A DNA stretch of 64,000 nt from CAYNBT01 sp964396025 (GTDB lineage Bacteria; Patescibacteriota; WWE3; UBA101185; UBA10185). The position numbers and the translations under genes are program-made. Position 1 is the stretch's first letter. Each line of letters begins with the position of its first letter. The DNA lies in NCBI GenBank assembly GCA_964396025.1, contig CAYNBT010000002.1:62001-126000 (forward strand), given 5' to 3'. The notes under the pieces were generated by a model. It saw only the letters and a program-made list of their open reading frames with translations. It ran no database searches and was not told the DNA's origin. Of the stretch, positions 18,299 through 26,998 are shown one piece after another.

Positions 18299-19057
18299 AT
18301 GTATAAACAATTTCTTATTGGTAAAAAAGCAGTTTGTTTTGATATGGATGGGACGTTTGTATATACGATTCCCCTTTGGAACGCAGCATTCTCAAGAGTA
18401 CTTAGCGTGATGGGCGCATATAATGTGCCACATGAAAAATACACAGGTTTTTCCTTGCAAGGTAAATGGAATACAATACTTTCTGACTTTGATATTTCAT
18501 CAAAACTAAGTGCTGCGGAACTGACTTCGCACACAGAACAAGAATTCCTTCGCCTGTTGGAAATGACCGAAGATTTTGAACCCACAGCAGGGTTTTTTGA
18601 ATTGGTCACGGATCTTAAAGCCAACAAAAAATTAAAGATTGTTTTGGCATCGAATGCGCCAAAATACATTGTTGATGCTGTTCTCAAAAAAGTCGAAGTC
18701 TCTGAGACCTTTGACCTTGTTGTAACTGGTAACGATGTTAAGTCTCCAAAACCCGATCCCGAGATATACAAACTTGTTATGTCCAAGCTAAGTATTTCAG
18801 CGAAAGAATTGCTTGTGTTCGAGGATTCTGTGCCCGGCGCGCAAGCCGCTGTTGCTGCAAAAGCAACTGTATTTGTAATTTGGGATGGGAATGTTTTAAA
18901 AACCAGCTATCCGGAAGAAGTACCACACTTTTTTCAAAGTTTTGACGGTTTAGCAGGTTCGTTTGACTACGACCTTACTGATCGTATGAACGACTACGCA
19001 GATAGATTAAAAACATATTGGGAATCCAAGGGTAAAAAGCCTGATGGAGGAAATTAG
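18299..19057 (+). CDS. HAD-superfamily hydrolase (phosphoglucomutase/phosphatase-like)
   Basis: This is a haloacid-dehalogenase phosphatase with all motifs: the nucleophile motif FDMDGT at about 15-20, the Ser/Thr motif ASNAP near 118-122, the Lys motif region SPKPDPEIY near 143-151, and the acidic motif VFEDS near 165-169. A helical cap domain lies between motifs I and II, placing it in the beta-phosphoglucomutase/phosphoglycolate phosphatase subclass. The substrate cannot be read from sequence. The last four bases overlap the convergent acylphosphatase-like gene. Confidence 0.85.
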   Translation: MYKQFLIGKKAVCFDMDGTFVYTIPLWNAAFSRVLSVMGAYNVPHEKYTGFSLQGKWNTILSDFDISSKLSAAELTSHTEQEFLRLLEMTEDFEPTAGFFELVTDLKANKKLKIVLASNAPKYIVDAVLKKVEVSETFDLVVTGNDVKSPKPDPEIYKLVMSKLSISAKELLVFEDSVPGAQAAVAAKATVFVIWDGNVLKTSYPEEVPHFFQSFDGLAGSFDYDLTDRMNDYADRLKTYWESKGKKPDGGN

Positions 19058-19326
19058 ACGTTTGCAGGTACTTCAACAGTAGAGAACTGCAATGCAACCT
19101 CGTTGACGTTCGAGAATACAGGTCCCTTTTTGCACCACTTAACCATTTCCCACAGTTTGGTGTTTTCACCTTCAACAACGATTTCAATGTTTCCTTCATG
19201 GGTGTTAATTATTTTGTGTGTTAGTAAGCCAAGCCTTTTAGCCTGTATTTTAGCAAAGAACTTAAAGTGGAACTTTTGTAAATTGCCTTTGATATTTAGG
19301 TGTAGTTTCTTATTTTTTATCTCCAT
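19054..19326 (-). CDS. Acylphosphatase-like protein with altered catalytic loop
   Basis: The 90-residue chain aligns with single-domain acylphosphatases: the phosphate loop position reads IKGNLQKFHFKFF, the second segment reads IINTHEGNIEIVVEG, and the late GPVFSNV matches the family's GP..A.V. The catalytic Asn is present. The expected GxVQGVGFR is changed, with Lys where the catalytic Arg should be, so activity is uncertain. The start at 19326 (MEIKNKK) is chosen because the family begins just before its first strand; an in-frame start at 19347 is less likely. Confidence 0.65.
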   Translation of the reverse strand: MEIKNKKLHLNIKGNLQKFHFKFFAKIQAKRLGLLTHKIINTHEGNIEIVVEGENTKLWEMVKWCKKGPVFSNVNEVALQFSTVEVPANV

Positions 19327-19427
19327 ATATGCCTTTCTGAACCACACAGCACTCTGGCGGAACAGGACAATATAACAGATGATTGACTATGTGTCAATAG
19401 CTATCTTTATGGTAAGATTTGCTCCAT

Positions 19428-19775
19428 ATGAACGCCGTTTTAAAGCCAGATATAACTTATGATGAGTTTTCCAAACTTGATGTTCGCGTTGGTTTAATAA
19501 CAAATGCTGAACGTGTACAAGAATCCGAAAAACTACTTAAACTTTCAGTAGATTTTGGAGATTTCCAGAGAAACATTTTGACAGGTATGCAAAAGTGGTA
19601 CTCCCCCGAGGATTTTATGGGAAAAAAGACATTGTTTGTTGTAAATCTTGCATATAGAAAAATGGCTGGTCTAATTTCTGAGGGTATGCTGTTGTCTTTA
19701 GGCATTGATCACGCTAAAAAACCTATTCTTGTGTTTTTACCACCTGAGACCGAAGTTGGAGAGGGTTTGTCTTAA
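19428..19775 (+). CDS. tRNA-binding OB-fold protein (Trbp111/MetRS C-terminal-like)
   Basis: The 115-residue protein is a free-standing tRNA-binding domain like Trbp111, CsaA or the C-terminal domain of MetRS. The region FSKLDVRVGLITNAERV is the family's opening strand, and the later SEGMLLSLG is its conserved signature. It probably binds the tRNA elbow and aids a synthetase in trans. I use the ATG at 19428; a TTG three codons earlier is also in frame. It overlaps the miaB start by one base, so tRNA handling genes are grouped here. Confidence 0.85.
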   Translation: MNAVLKPDITYDEFSKLDVRVGLITNAERVQESEKLLKLSVDFGDFQRNILTGMQKWYSPEDFMGKKTLFVVNLAYRKMAGLISEGMLLSLGIDHAKKPILVFLPPETEVGEGLS

Positions 19776-20962
19776 TGTCTACGTTTGTTCCCAAGAGATA
19801 CTTAATCAAGACATTGGGGTGTCAGGCTAATGAAGCAGACTCCAGCACTATGGCAGGGATTTTGGAAGCCTTGGGTTTTGAGAAAGCGGAAAGCTTTGAT
19901 TCTACAGATGTTTTTATAGTAAACACCTGCTCTATTCGGCAAAAAAGCGAAGATAAGGCCTACGGTGTTGGAAAGTTGGTTAAGGCCAGCCTGGAAAAAA
20001 ACGATAAAAAACCATTTATTATCATGGCGGGTTGTATGGTTGGCTCAGTAACAGGGGAACGTCAGAGATACAAATTCGACGAGCTTCGCAAAAAGACTCC
20101 ATGGGTAGATGCATACATAAATCCATCCCAAGTAACAGAAATCCCAAACATTTTGTTCGAGCATAAATTACTTGATGAGTGGGCATTATCTAAGTTCGAT
20201 TTTGCTTCAATCAATCCGGTACATAATTCCGCAAAACACGCCTTTGTGAATATTTCTTATGGTTGCGACAATTTCTGCACCTTCTGCGTGGTACCTTACG
20301 CACGCGGTCGGGAAATTTCGCGGACAAAGACAGCTATTTTGACAGAGATTAACCACTTGATTAGGCGCGGATTTACAGAGTTTACTTTATGTGGCCAAAA
20401 CGTAAATTCTTGGGGGTTAAATATGAGTGAAAAATTCGAAATTCGTGCGGGCGGGGATCAGAAGATTCCGTTTGCTGAGCTTTTGAGGGAGATTCATGAC
20501 TTACCCCAAGTTACTAAAATAGACTTTTTGTCTTCAAATCCTTTTGATTTTACACAAGACTTGATAGAAACCCTAAGGTTGCCAAAAATCTCCAACTACT
20601 TACACATTGCCGTGCAGTCAGGAAATAATGAAGTACTCAAAAGAATGAATAGGCGACATACCATAGAAGATTTTGTAGCACTTACTAGGCTTATCAAACA
20701 AGCCAAACCGTCTGTGGAATTTGGCACAGATATAATTGTGGGATTTCCCGGTGAAACTCGAGAGCAATTTATGGATACAGTAGAACTTTTTAAAACGGTA
20801 CCGTTCAATGTTGCATTTATTTCAATATATTCTGCGAGAAAGGGTACTCCTGCAGAGAAATTTTTTGGCGACGATGTTAGTCTTACAGAAAAGCGTTGGC
20901 GTCATAGTTATCTCAATAGTATTTGGAAAGAAACAAAGCCAAAGGAAACGAACAACTTATGA
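19775..20962 (+). CDS. miaB: MiaB-type tRNA methylthiotransferase lacking TRAM
   Basis: This radical SAM enzyme adds the 2-methylthio group to isopentenyl-A37 of tRNAs. The N-terminal MTTase cysteines are C16, C52 and C87; the radical SAM cluster motif CDNFCTFC spans 164-171. The chain stops at residue 395, shortly after the radical SAM barrel, so the usual C-terminal TRAM RNA-binding domain (about 60 residues) is missing. miaA follows with an ATGA overlap, so the product of MiaA and the step of MiaB are encoded as one unit. This supports MiaB over MtaB or RimO. Confidence 0.85.
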   Translation: MSTFVPKRYLIKTLGCQANEADSSTMAGILEALGFEKAESFDSTDVFIVNTCSIRQKSEDKAYGVGKLVKASLEKNDKKPFIIMAGCMVGSVTGERQRYKFDELRKKTPWVDAYINPSQVTEIPNILFEHKLLDEWALSKFDFASINPVHNSAKHAFVNISYGCDNFCTFCVVPYARGREISRTKTAILTEINHLIRRGFTEFTLCGQNVNSWGLNMSEKFEIRAGGDQKIPFAELLREIHDLPQVTKIDFLSSNPFDFTQDLIETLRLPKISNYLHIAVQSGNNEVLKRMNRRHTIEDFVALTRLIKQAKPSVEFGTDIIVGFPGETREQFMDTVELFKTVPFNVAFISIYSARKGTPAEKFFGDDVSLTEKRWRHSYLNSIWKETKPKETNNL

Positions 20963-21903
20963 GTAAATCTCGCGTTGTTATCATCACTGGGCCTACCAGT
21001 ACCGGAAAAACTTCTCTCGCGCTTAACCTTTGCCAAAAACTTAATGGTGTTATAGTTTCGGCTGATTCCCGTCAGATTTATAGAGATTTTGATATAGGTA
21101 CAGGTAAGGTACCGGTTGATTCGGTACAGACACATTCAATAAAAAAAGCCACTGATACCTGGCTAGTTGATGGTGTCACTATTTGGGGTTACGATCTTGT
21201 TGGTGCAAGGCAGGAATTTTCTGCATATGATTACAAAAACTTTGCTGCCTCAACTGTGAATATTCTTAGCAAGAAGTATCCGTATGTGTTTATTGTAGGT
21301 GGTACCGGGTTCTATCTGGATGTCCTGACTAATAGGATCACGCTTGCTGGAGTTTCGCCAGACCCTCAACTGCGTGAGGAATTATCTAAGCTTACAGTTG
21401 CTGAACTTGTAGAAAAGTTGGGGCATTTAAATCATGAAACTCTAAAAAGAATCGACAAGGCCAATCCGGCTAGGTTGATTAGGGCAATAGAGCTAAATCA
21501 GCCGCAACACAATTCTTTACATAGATCCTCTGTAGATACTGCAGTGAATTTACCAGAAGTTGAATTTACTTGGTTGGGGTTGACTTCCAGTAGGGATTCT
21601 TTGTACAAGCGTGTGGACACGTGGGCTCAAGAAATAATCACGCATGGATTGTTGGATGAGGTTCATCACTTGCTTTCACTTGGTTTGGAAGATACTAGGC
21701 CTATGCAAGGAATAGTGTACAAAACGGTGTTAGAACATTTGAAAGATAAGATTACTATTGAGGAGATGCTAAGCCGGATCCAATTTGATTTGCATTCCTA
21801 TATAAGACGTCAGCAAACCTGGTTCAAACGCAACAAGAACATAAACTGGCTTGATATTGCTAGCACAAACCTTAGCAAAAATGCCTTAGATCTTGTATTA
21901 TAA
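20959..21903 (+). CDS. miaA: tRNA dimethylallyltransferase
   Basis: MiaA transfers the dimethylallyl group to A37 of tRNAs reading UNN codons. The P-loop GPTSTGKTSLA lies at about 10-20, followed by SADSRQIYRDFDIGTGK and the conserved GGTGFYLDVL. Late residues include PMQGIVYK and the RRQQTWFKRN basic motif. The 314-residue length is normal. The ATG at 20959 overlaps the miaB stop codon (ATGA), so translation is coupled. Confidence 0.95.
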   Translation: MSKSRVVIITGPTSTGKTSLALNLCQKLNGVIVSADSRQIYRDFDIGTGKVPVDSVQTHSIKKATDTWLVDGVTIWGYDLVGARQEFSAYDYKNFAASTVNILSKKYPYVFIVGGTGFYLDVLTNRITLAGVSPDPQLREELSKLTVAELVEKLGHLNHETLKRIDKANPARLIRAIELNQPQHNSLHRSSVDTAVNLPEVEFTWLGLTSSRDSLYKRVDTWAQEIITHGLLDEVHHLLSLGLEDTRPMQGIVYKTVLEHLKDKITIEEMLSRIQFDLHSYIRRQQTWFKRNKNINWLDIASTNLSKNALDLVL

Positions 21904-21904
21904 A
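21899..21904 (+). promoter_or_regulatory. Possible -10 box before the AI-2E family gene
   Basis: TATAAA overlaps the miaA stop and lies 8 bases before the ATG at 21913. It could drive a leaderless message, or the gene may be read through from miaA. Confidence 0.3.
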
Positions 21905-21912
21905 GTCACTAT

Positions 21913-22920
21913 ATGGATAAAGAAATTGTAGTATCAATCAAGACAGTACTTTTTACCGTTGCTCTATTTATCGCACTCTTTGTTGTTGTAAAACTCGGAC
22001 CGATTTTGGCACTACTCCTTATTGCTGCTTTGTTCGTACTGGCATTGGAGCCTTCTGTACAATTTTTAATGCGGCAGACATTGTTTGATCGCCCAATTCC
22101 TCGAGCTATCGCTGTTCCTGTAGCGTTCACCGTGGCCGTCATCATAATTTTGCTTGTATTGACCGTGGGTCTACCTCCTGTGATAACGCAAGCCCAAACA
22201 TTAATAGCAGGTTTATTGTCGGCTTCTGGTAGAATTCCTGGCCTAGAAACCACAAGTATAACCAAAGTCTTTGAATTGATTTCCACAGTGGCACCAAACT
22301 TTTCGGAGATTTCAGGGAATGTGGTTGCGGTTACTGTCTCATTTTTTTCCAATATTCTCACAGTAGTTAGCGTGCTTATTATTGCTTTATACATGTCTAT
22401 GGATTGGGAGAACATCAAGCATCGTTTCTTTAATGCGTTGCCTACAGAGGCTCAACCGGAAGTAAGAAGTGTCCTTGCTGAAATCGAAGTAAGTGTTGGC
22501 CACTGGTTCAGAGGGCAAATTACCCTGATGGTTTTGGTGGGGTTAGCAAGTTTTATTGGTCTTTTGATCTTAGGAATAGATTACCCTCTGGCCTTAGGAT
22601 TAATCTCGGGTTTGTTAGAGATAGTTCCAATGTTAGGACCGCTAGTTTCTGCAGTCCTTGCGGCCGTAGTTGGTTTTTCTATTTCGCCTCTCAAAGGTTT
22701 AGCGGCAGTGGCACTGTTTATATTGATTCAGCAGCTAGAGAACAATATTTTAGTACCAAAGGTTATGCAAAAGGTTTCCGGATTTAGCCCTCTTGTAATT
22801 CTTTTAGCGCTTTTGGTGGGAAGTAACTTCTTTGGAGTTGTTGGCGCTATTGTGGCCGTTCCGGTCACTATGATTCTATTCATAGTTGTAAAACATCTTA
22901 TAGCTCATTCGTATAAGTAA
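21913..22920 (+). CDS. AI-2E family transporter (PerM-like)
   Basis: The 335-residue integral membrane protein has about seven or eight hydrophobic segments. The arrangement is that of the PerM/YdiK/TqsA family: an early helix pair, a central soluble stretch (about 100-150), then the hallmark region WFRGQITLMVLVG near 197-209 and GLLEIVPMLGPL near 237-248. The family exports small molecules or sodium. The substrate here is unknown, and the autoinducer-2 name should not be taken literally. Confidence 0.85.
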   Translation: MDKEIVVSIKTVLFTVALFIALFVVVKLGPILALLLIAALFVLALEPSVQFLMRQTLFDRPIPRAIAVPVAFTVAVIIILLVLTVGLPPVITQAQTLIAGLLSASGRIPGLETTSITKVFELISTVAPNFSEISGNVVAVTVSFFSNILTVVSVLIIALYMSMDWENIKHRFFNALPTEAQPEVRSVLAEIEVSVGHWFRGQITLMVLVGLASFIGLLILGIDYPLALGLISGLLEIVPMLGPLVSAVLAAVVGFSISPLKGLAAVALFILIQQLENNILVPKVMQKVSGFSPLVILLALLVGSNFFGVVGAIVAVPVTMILFIVVKHLIAHSYK

Positions 22921-22974
22921 CCGTTGACTCACTCCTTTGTTTGTCTTTAGTGCCATTGGAACAGCTATTTTTTT

Positions 22975-23305
22975 GGAAACAATAAGCCAGATTCTGTTGG
23001 GCACCTAAGTGCTTGGCGATCATCTATCTATGCTCCGTCCTTACACCTTGCCGAGCCGGCTCAAGCGGTGAGTTCGCGGATTGCTGCGAGTAGGATTGCC
23101 CGTTTCATCCGTTGTTCGTGCCTTGCGGTTTAGAACATCGGTCGTCCCTGTTGCTCTCAAAGAATGTTGATTCATTCTCTGTTTCTTTAAGCTTTCGCCA
23201 AAGAACACTAGCAGTTACCTGTCGGAGGTTGCCCTCCGTCCTCTTGCTCTATGCAGTCTGGACTTTCCTCCCAGCCATTTCTGACTGAGCGATCACCCTG
23301 TTTCC
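22975..23305 (-). ncRNA. rnpB: RNase P RNA
   Basis: This is the catalytic RNA that trims tRNA 5' leaders. On the minus strand it begins with the P1 arm GGAAACA (23305-23299), then the conserved segment GAGGAAAGTCTGGACT. It continues through the ACAGGGACGACC-type core and ends with ACAGAATCTGGCTTATTG and the matching P1 arm TGTTTCC (22981-22975). The length of about 331 bases fits a bacterial type A RNA. It lies between the AI-2E gene and mltG and opposes both. No U-rich terminator follows. Confidence 0.95.
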
Positions 23306-23375
23306 ACCAGCATTATAGCACTTTCAAGCTGCTCACTCTGATGAATTAACTTAGCCGCTATGTTAATATACTCAC

Positions 23376-24452
23376 ATGACTGACTTAGATCCTGCAAAGT
23401 TTCATATACTTAATGCAGCTCAAAAACGCCTACTTTTAATTGCTTTGGTTTTTTTTACGTTCGTAGGACTCCCTATTTTCAGTTTTCTTTATTACTCTGT
23501 TGCAATAAATCGCCCGGCGCAAACCATAGATGATTCAAGTTTTACGATTGATTCGGGTATGAGCCTAGAAGAAATCTCAAAAGGTTTGTACAGGCAAGAC
23601 CTGATAAACTCTGAATTTATGTTTAAACTGTATTTGGTGCTGTCTGGATCTCATACGAAAATACAGGCTGGCGTTTATAAGATTCCGGCCGGTGCGAGTG
23701 CAGTTTTCTTAGCAGATCTTTTCAAACATGGAACTAATGACAAACCTATAACCTTTTTAGAAGGTTGGCGACTTGAGGAGTTTGCTCTTGAGGCTGCAGA
23801 AAATCTCGAGAAAGTGGATTTCGAGAATTTTATACGAATAGCACGACCTTATGAGGGGTATCTGTTTCCAGATACATACAACATCAGTGCATCAATTGAT
23901 GAAAGTGAGTTGGTTGAATTGTTGCGAAACAACTTCAGCAATAAAACAGAAGATCTTCTCACAGAAACTAATCTTCAAAAAGCAGGTTTATCCAAGGAGC
24001 AAGCTGTAATCCTAGCCTCTATTGTAGAAAGAGAAGTTCATGCTAAGTCAGATCGCCCTATTGTTGCGGGAATATTAATTAAACGTTTGAAAAATGATGA
24101 ATTATTGGGAGCGGATGCTACAACACAATACGCTGTTGATACAAGTAGAATTTGCCCTGCAGTGACTTCCATTGCTCTGTGCATACCTTCTAAAGAACAG
24201 GTTGAAACCGTAGATTTTTGGCCGGTAGTATTGTATCAAGCAGATTTGGACAGTGAGAGCCCTTACAATACGCGCAAGTTAGTTGGTTTGCCCCCACTTC
24301 CTATATCAAATCCAGGATTTGATGCCTTGGAGTCGGTTGTAAATCACAAGATCACTGACTTTAATTTCTACCTAACAGATAGCAAGGGAATTACACACTA
24401 CGCAAGAACTTTAGCTGAACACAACTCCAATGTTGCTACATATCTTCGCTGA
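23376..24452 (+). CDS. mltG: Endolytic murein transglycosylase
   Basis: MltG cleaves nascent glycan strands at the membrane and sets their length. A single N-terminal membrane helix lies at about 20-42, followed by a LysM-like subdomain and the YceG catalytic domain. The catalytic Glu sits in ASIVEREV near residue 222-229, followed by GADATTQYA and the LPPLPISNPG family motif near 309-318. The 358-residue length is normal. Its 3' end overlaps the convergent bifunctional nuclease gene by 17 bases. Confidence 0.95.
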   Translation: MTDLDPAKFHILNAAQKRLLLIALVFFTFVGLPIFSFLYYSVAINRPAQTIDDSSFTIDSGMSLEEISKGLYRQDLINSEFMFKLYLVLSGSHTKIQAGVYKIPAGASAVFLADLFKHGTNDKPITFLEGWRLEEFALEAAENLEKVDFENFIRIARPYEGYLFPDTYNISASIDESELVELLRNNFSNKTEDLLTETNLQKAGLSKEQAVILASIVEREVHAKSDRPIVAGILIKRLKNDELLGADATTQYAVDTSRICPAVTSIALCIPSKEQVETVDFWPVVLYQADLDSESPYNTRKLVGLPPLPISNPGFDALESVVNHKITDFNFYLTDSKGITHYARTLAEHNSNVATYLR

Positions 24453-24885
24453 GCAGATTGTTGGAATTCACAAGTTCTTCAGAGAGTTTAATACCAAACA
24501 ACTCCAACAACCCCTCATCTACCATGATAGGCTTGTTGAGTCTTACGGCAAGCGCCACTGCATCAGAAAGTCTTACATCAACAGATCTTATATCTGTACA
24601 ATGCTGAATCTTTATACTTGAGTGAAATATCCCATCAGTGAAACCTGTGATAACAGTACTAAGTATTTCTGCATGAAAAAGTTCCAAAATCTTACTCAAC
24701 GCATCGTGTATTTGAGGTCTTTTTGCTGGAAAGCCCTGTTGCGATATGGTGATAATCTGAGCAGAAACAGAGTCAATCTCTAGAGGAAGTAATATGCTAG
24801 ACTCCTTATCCAGAAGATACAGCGTAAATGTTTCGTCCTTTGAATTTTTATTAGAGATAATTGCCTTTACTTCCAGATTTTTCAT
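24436..24885 (-). CDS. Bifunctional nuclease (BFN, DUF151) domain protein
   Basis: The 149-residue protein matches the BFN/DUF151 family. The opening LEVKAIISNKN strand, the central RPQIHDALSKILE helix and the late SVDVRLSDAVALAVRLNKPI signature are all present. Members have been reported to cleave DNA and RNA in plants and archaea; the bacterial role is unclear. It stands alone on the minus strand and shares its upstream region with the divergent membrane gene at 24976. Confidence 0.85.
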   Translation of the reverse strand: MKNLEVKAIISNKNSKDETFTLYLLDKESSILLPLEIDSVSAQIITISQQGFPAKRPQIHDALSKILELFHAEILSTVITGFTDGIFHSSIKIQHCTDIRSVDVRLSDAVALAVRLNKPIMVDEGLLELFGIKLSEELVNSNNLLSEDM

Positions 24886-24937
24886 ATCTTAAAGTTTGGC
24901 AGGAGAGTACTGCGACTATAGTATTAAAAACTATGTT

Positions 24938-24966
24938 TTGCAAGATTAAATCAGCTCGCCTATAAT
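24938..24966 (+). promoter_or_regulatory. Sigma70-type promoter for the ftsEX cluster
   Basis: TTGCAA (24938-24943), a 17-base spacer and TATAAT (24961-24966). The ATG follows 9 bases later, so the leader is very short or absent. This is the likely promoter for 24976, ftsE, ftsX and the M23 gene. Confidence 0.65.
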
Positions 24967-24975
24967 AGCAGTGTT

Positions 24976-25416
24976 ATGTTAAATCTGCTCAAGGACATGA
25001 ACTCCAAAGCCGATTCCTACTACGCGGGCTTAAAAGAAGAAAAAAAGTCTCACTACTTTTACATGTTCCTTTTTGGAACTTTTATATGTTTTATACTCTT
25101 TGGTTTGGTATTGGGCTACTTAACTGGTCCACAGCTCAATGATGAAGATATGAATCAGCCGGCTTTTAATCAACCAGAAGAAAAGTATTATGAAGGTAGA
25201 ATATCCTATGTTGACCCCATGCGTTATCCAGGTCAAAATGTCTCATATATCTTAGTCGATCCTAATGGAAAGTTACTGTTTTTGCTTAAAGCTCAGGATC
25301 AAAAGCTTGTTGTAGCCGAAGGTCATTGGGGCAAATTGTACGGGGATATTTCCAAGTCACCTACAGGAGAAGATATACTTACAGTTGAAAGGGTTGTACT
25401 GAAGCAATCAAACTAA
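24976..25416 (+). CDS. Single-pass membrane protein upstream of ftsE
   Basis: The 146-residue protein has a short basic cytoplasmic N-terminus, one membrane helix (about 28-50) and an extracytoplasmic beta-rich domain of about 90 residues. I recognise no family. The ftsE start follows its stop after one base, so it is the first gene of the ftsEX operon and may act with the division complex. This link is by position only. Confidence 0.65.
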   Translation: MLNLLKDMNSKADSYYAGLKEEKKSHYFYMFLFGTFICFILFGLVLGYLTGPQLNDEDMNQPAFNQPEEKYYEGRISYVDPMRYPGQNVSYILVDPNGKLLFLLKAQDQKLVVAEGHWGKLYGDISKSPTGEDILTVERVVLKQSN

Positions 25417-25417
25417 T

Positions 25418-26104
25418 ATGAGTCAAATCAACTTTAATCAAGTTAGCAAAGAGTATGCCAACAGTGTAAAAGCACTAGATGGTGTTTCTTTTACTGTTGA
25501 ACCAGGCGAGTTTATTTTTTTGATCGGACCGTCTGGCGCAGGAAAATCCACTCTCATTAAAATGCTTATCAGAGAAGAGGTGCCTTCTGATGGAGTTGTC
25601 CTTCTTAACGATCAAAATGTAGCTGACGTACCTTTAAGTGCTATACCGGATCTTCGTCGCAGAGTGGGCGTTGTGTTTCAGGATTTCAAAGTTTTAAAAT
25701 CAAAGAGTGTTTTTGAAAATGTGGCAATCGCTCTAGATGTTGTAGATACGCCAGATGTGGAGATAAAGGAGATAGTACCTAACGTTCTAAATCTCGTGGG
25801 ACTTTTTGACAAAATGGAAAGCTTCCCTTCACAACTTTCCGGGGGAGAATTGCAGCGACTTTCCATTGCGCGTGCATTTGCACATGAGCCAGACATTTTG
25901 GTTGCAGATGAACCTACCGGGATGATTGATCCGCTTGCGACTTTGGAGGTTTTAGATATTCTGGAGAAAATAAATGCCTTGGGTACAACTGTTTTAATGT
26001 CCACACATGATCAGCATATTGTAGACAGAATGAAAAAACGAGTTATTAAATTGGAAAAAGGGCAGTTGGTTTGGGACAAACAAGGAGGAAAATATCATGG
26101 ATAA
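25418..26104 (+). CDS. ftsE: Cell division ATP-binding protein FtsE
   Basis: FtsE is the ATPase of the FtsEX complex, which transmits ATP hydrolysis across the membrane to activate peptidoglycan hydrolases. Walker A GPSGAGKST lies at about 37-45, the signature LSGGELQRLSIARA at about 143-156, and Walker B LVADEPTGMIDP at about 163-174, followed by the switch His in STHDQH. The 228-residue length is exact for FtsE. It overlaps ftsX by eight bases. Confidence 0.95.
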   Translation: MSQINFNQVSKEYANSVKALDGVSFTVEPGEFIFLIGPSGAGKSTLIKMLIREEVPSDGVVLLNDQNVADVPLSAIPDLRRRVGVVFQDFKVLKSKSVFENVAIALDVVDTPDVEIKEIVPNVLNLVGLFDKMESFPSQLSGGELQRLSIARAFAHEPDILVADEPTGMIDPLATLEVLDILEKINALGTTVLMSTHDQHIVDRMKKRVIKLEKGQLVWDKQGGKYHG

Positions 26105-26990
26105 AGTGTTAAAGAATATTTCCATACTTCTGAAAAGAGAAAGATTGTTAGTAGTTACAAATATCTTGGTTATCACTCTCACATTCCTTATAATGGGATC
26201 CTTTATAACCATTTTTACCCTAACTCAAACAGTACTGCGTAGACTTGAAGATCAAGCTCAGATTACGGTCTTTTTTAAAGACGACTTTCCCGCGAAGAAT
26301 ATATTGGCATTACAAAATAGTCTCAAAAAAGATGAACGTGTACTCGATGTTACTTATGTTTCAAAAGAGGCTGCGTTTAAAATTTTTACTGACTTAAACA
26401 AAAATGAACCAGTTCTACTAGAATCCCTAACAGCAAGTATCTTGCCTGCTAGTTTGGAAATCAGAGCCACAAAGGTAGGGGATTTGGCTGCCCTTGCAGG
26501 CGAATTGGGAAAAAAGGATGGCGTGGAAGAGGTAAAATTCTTTAGAGATGTTATCGAGAATTTTCGACGAATAGGTTTGGTGATAAATATTGTAGGTGCT
26601 GTTTTGGTTGTGGCTTTTTTGATTATTTCTTTTGCGGTTATCACTGTGGCATTAAGGATGACCATTAATTCTAAGGGCACAGAGTTAGAAATTCTAAAGT
26701 TGGTGGGGGCCTCCGATAACTATGTACAGTATCCGTTGATAGTGCAGGGAGTTTTCTATTGTTTAGTATCTTCTGTTTTGGCTACTATAATTCTAGTACC
26801 TTCTCTATTAGTTCTGCTTTCGTCTTCTGCTATTGCGGATTCAGGACTGGTCATGTTCAGTTTTGTCCCGGGTCTAAAAATCAATGTTTATGTGTACATC
26901 GCTTTGCTTTTTGTACTCCTAAACCTAGTTGGTATAATCCTAGGCTATTTTGGCAGTAAGAACGCCATTAAAAAGTATCTTAAATACTAG
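26097..26990 (+). CDS. ftsX: Cell division protein FtsX
   Basis: FtsX is the four-helix permease partner of FtsE. There is an N-terminal helix (about 20-45), a large extracytoplasmic loop (about 50-165) that contacts the hydrolase activator, and three C-terminal helices (about 170-295). The loop of about 115 residues is in the usual range. The next gene, a coiled-coil M23 peptidase, begins eight bases downstream and is the expected partner. Confidence 0.95.
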   Translation: MDKVLKNISILLKRERLLVVTNILVITLTFLIMGSFITIFTLTQTVLRRLEDQAQITVFFKDDFPAKNILALQNSLKKDERVLDVTYVSKEAAFKIFTDLNKNEPVLLESLTASILPASLEIRATKVGDLAALAGELGKKDGVEEVKFFRDVIENFRRIGLVINIVGAVLVVAFLIISFAVITVALRMTINSKGTELEILKLVGASDNYVQYPLIVQGVFYCLVSSVLATIILVPSLLVLLSSSAIADSGLVMFSFVPGLKINVYVYIALLFVLLNLVGIILGYFGSKNAIKKYLKY

Positions 26991-26998
26991 TTACATTT

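Noticed and set aside
18250..18786. A 178-codon minus-strand frame opposite the HAD phosphatase.
   Set aside because: All HAD motifs are on the plus strand; the reverse frame has no motif or start signal.
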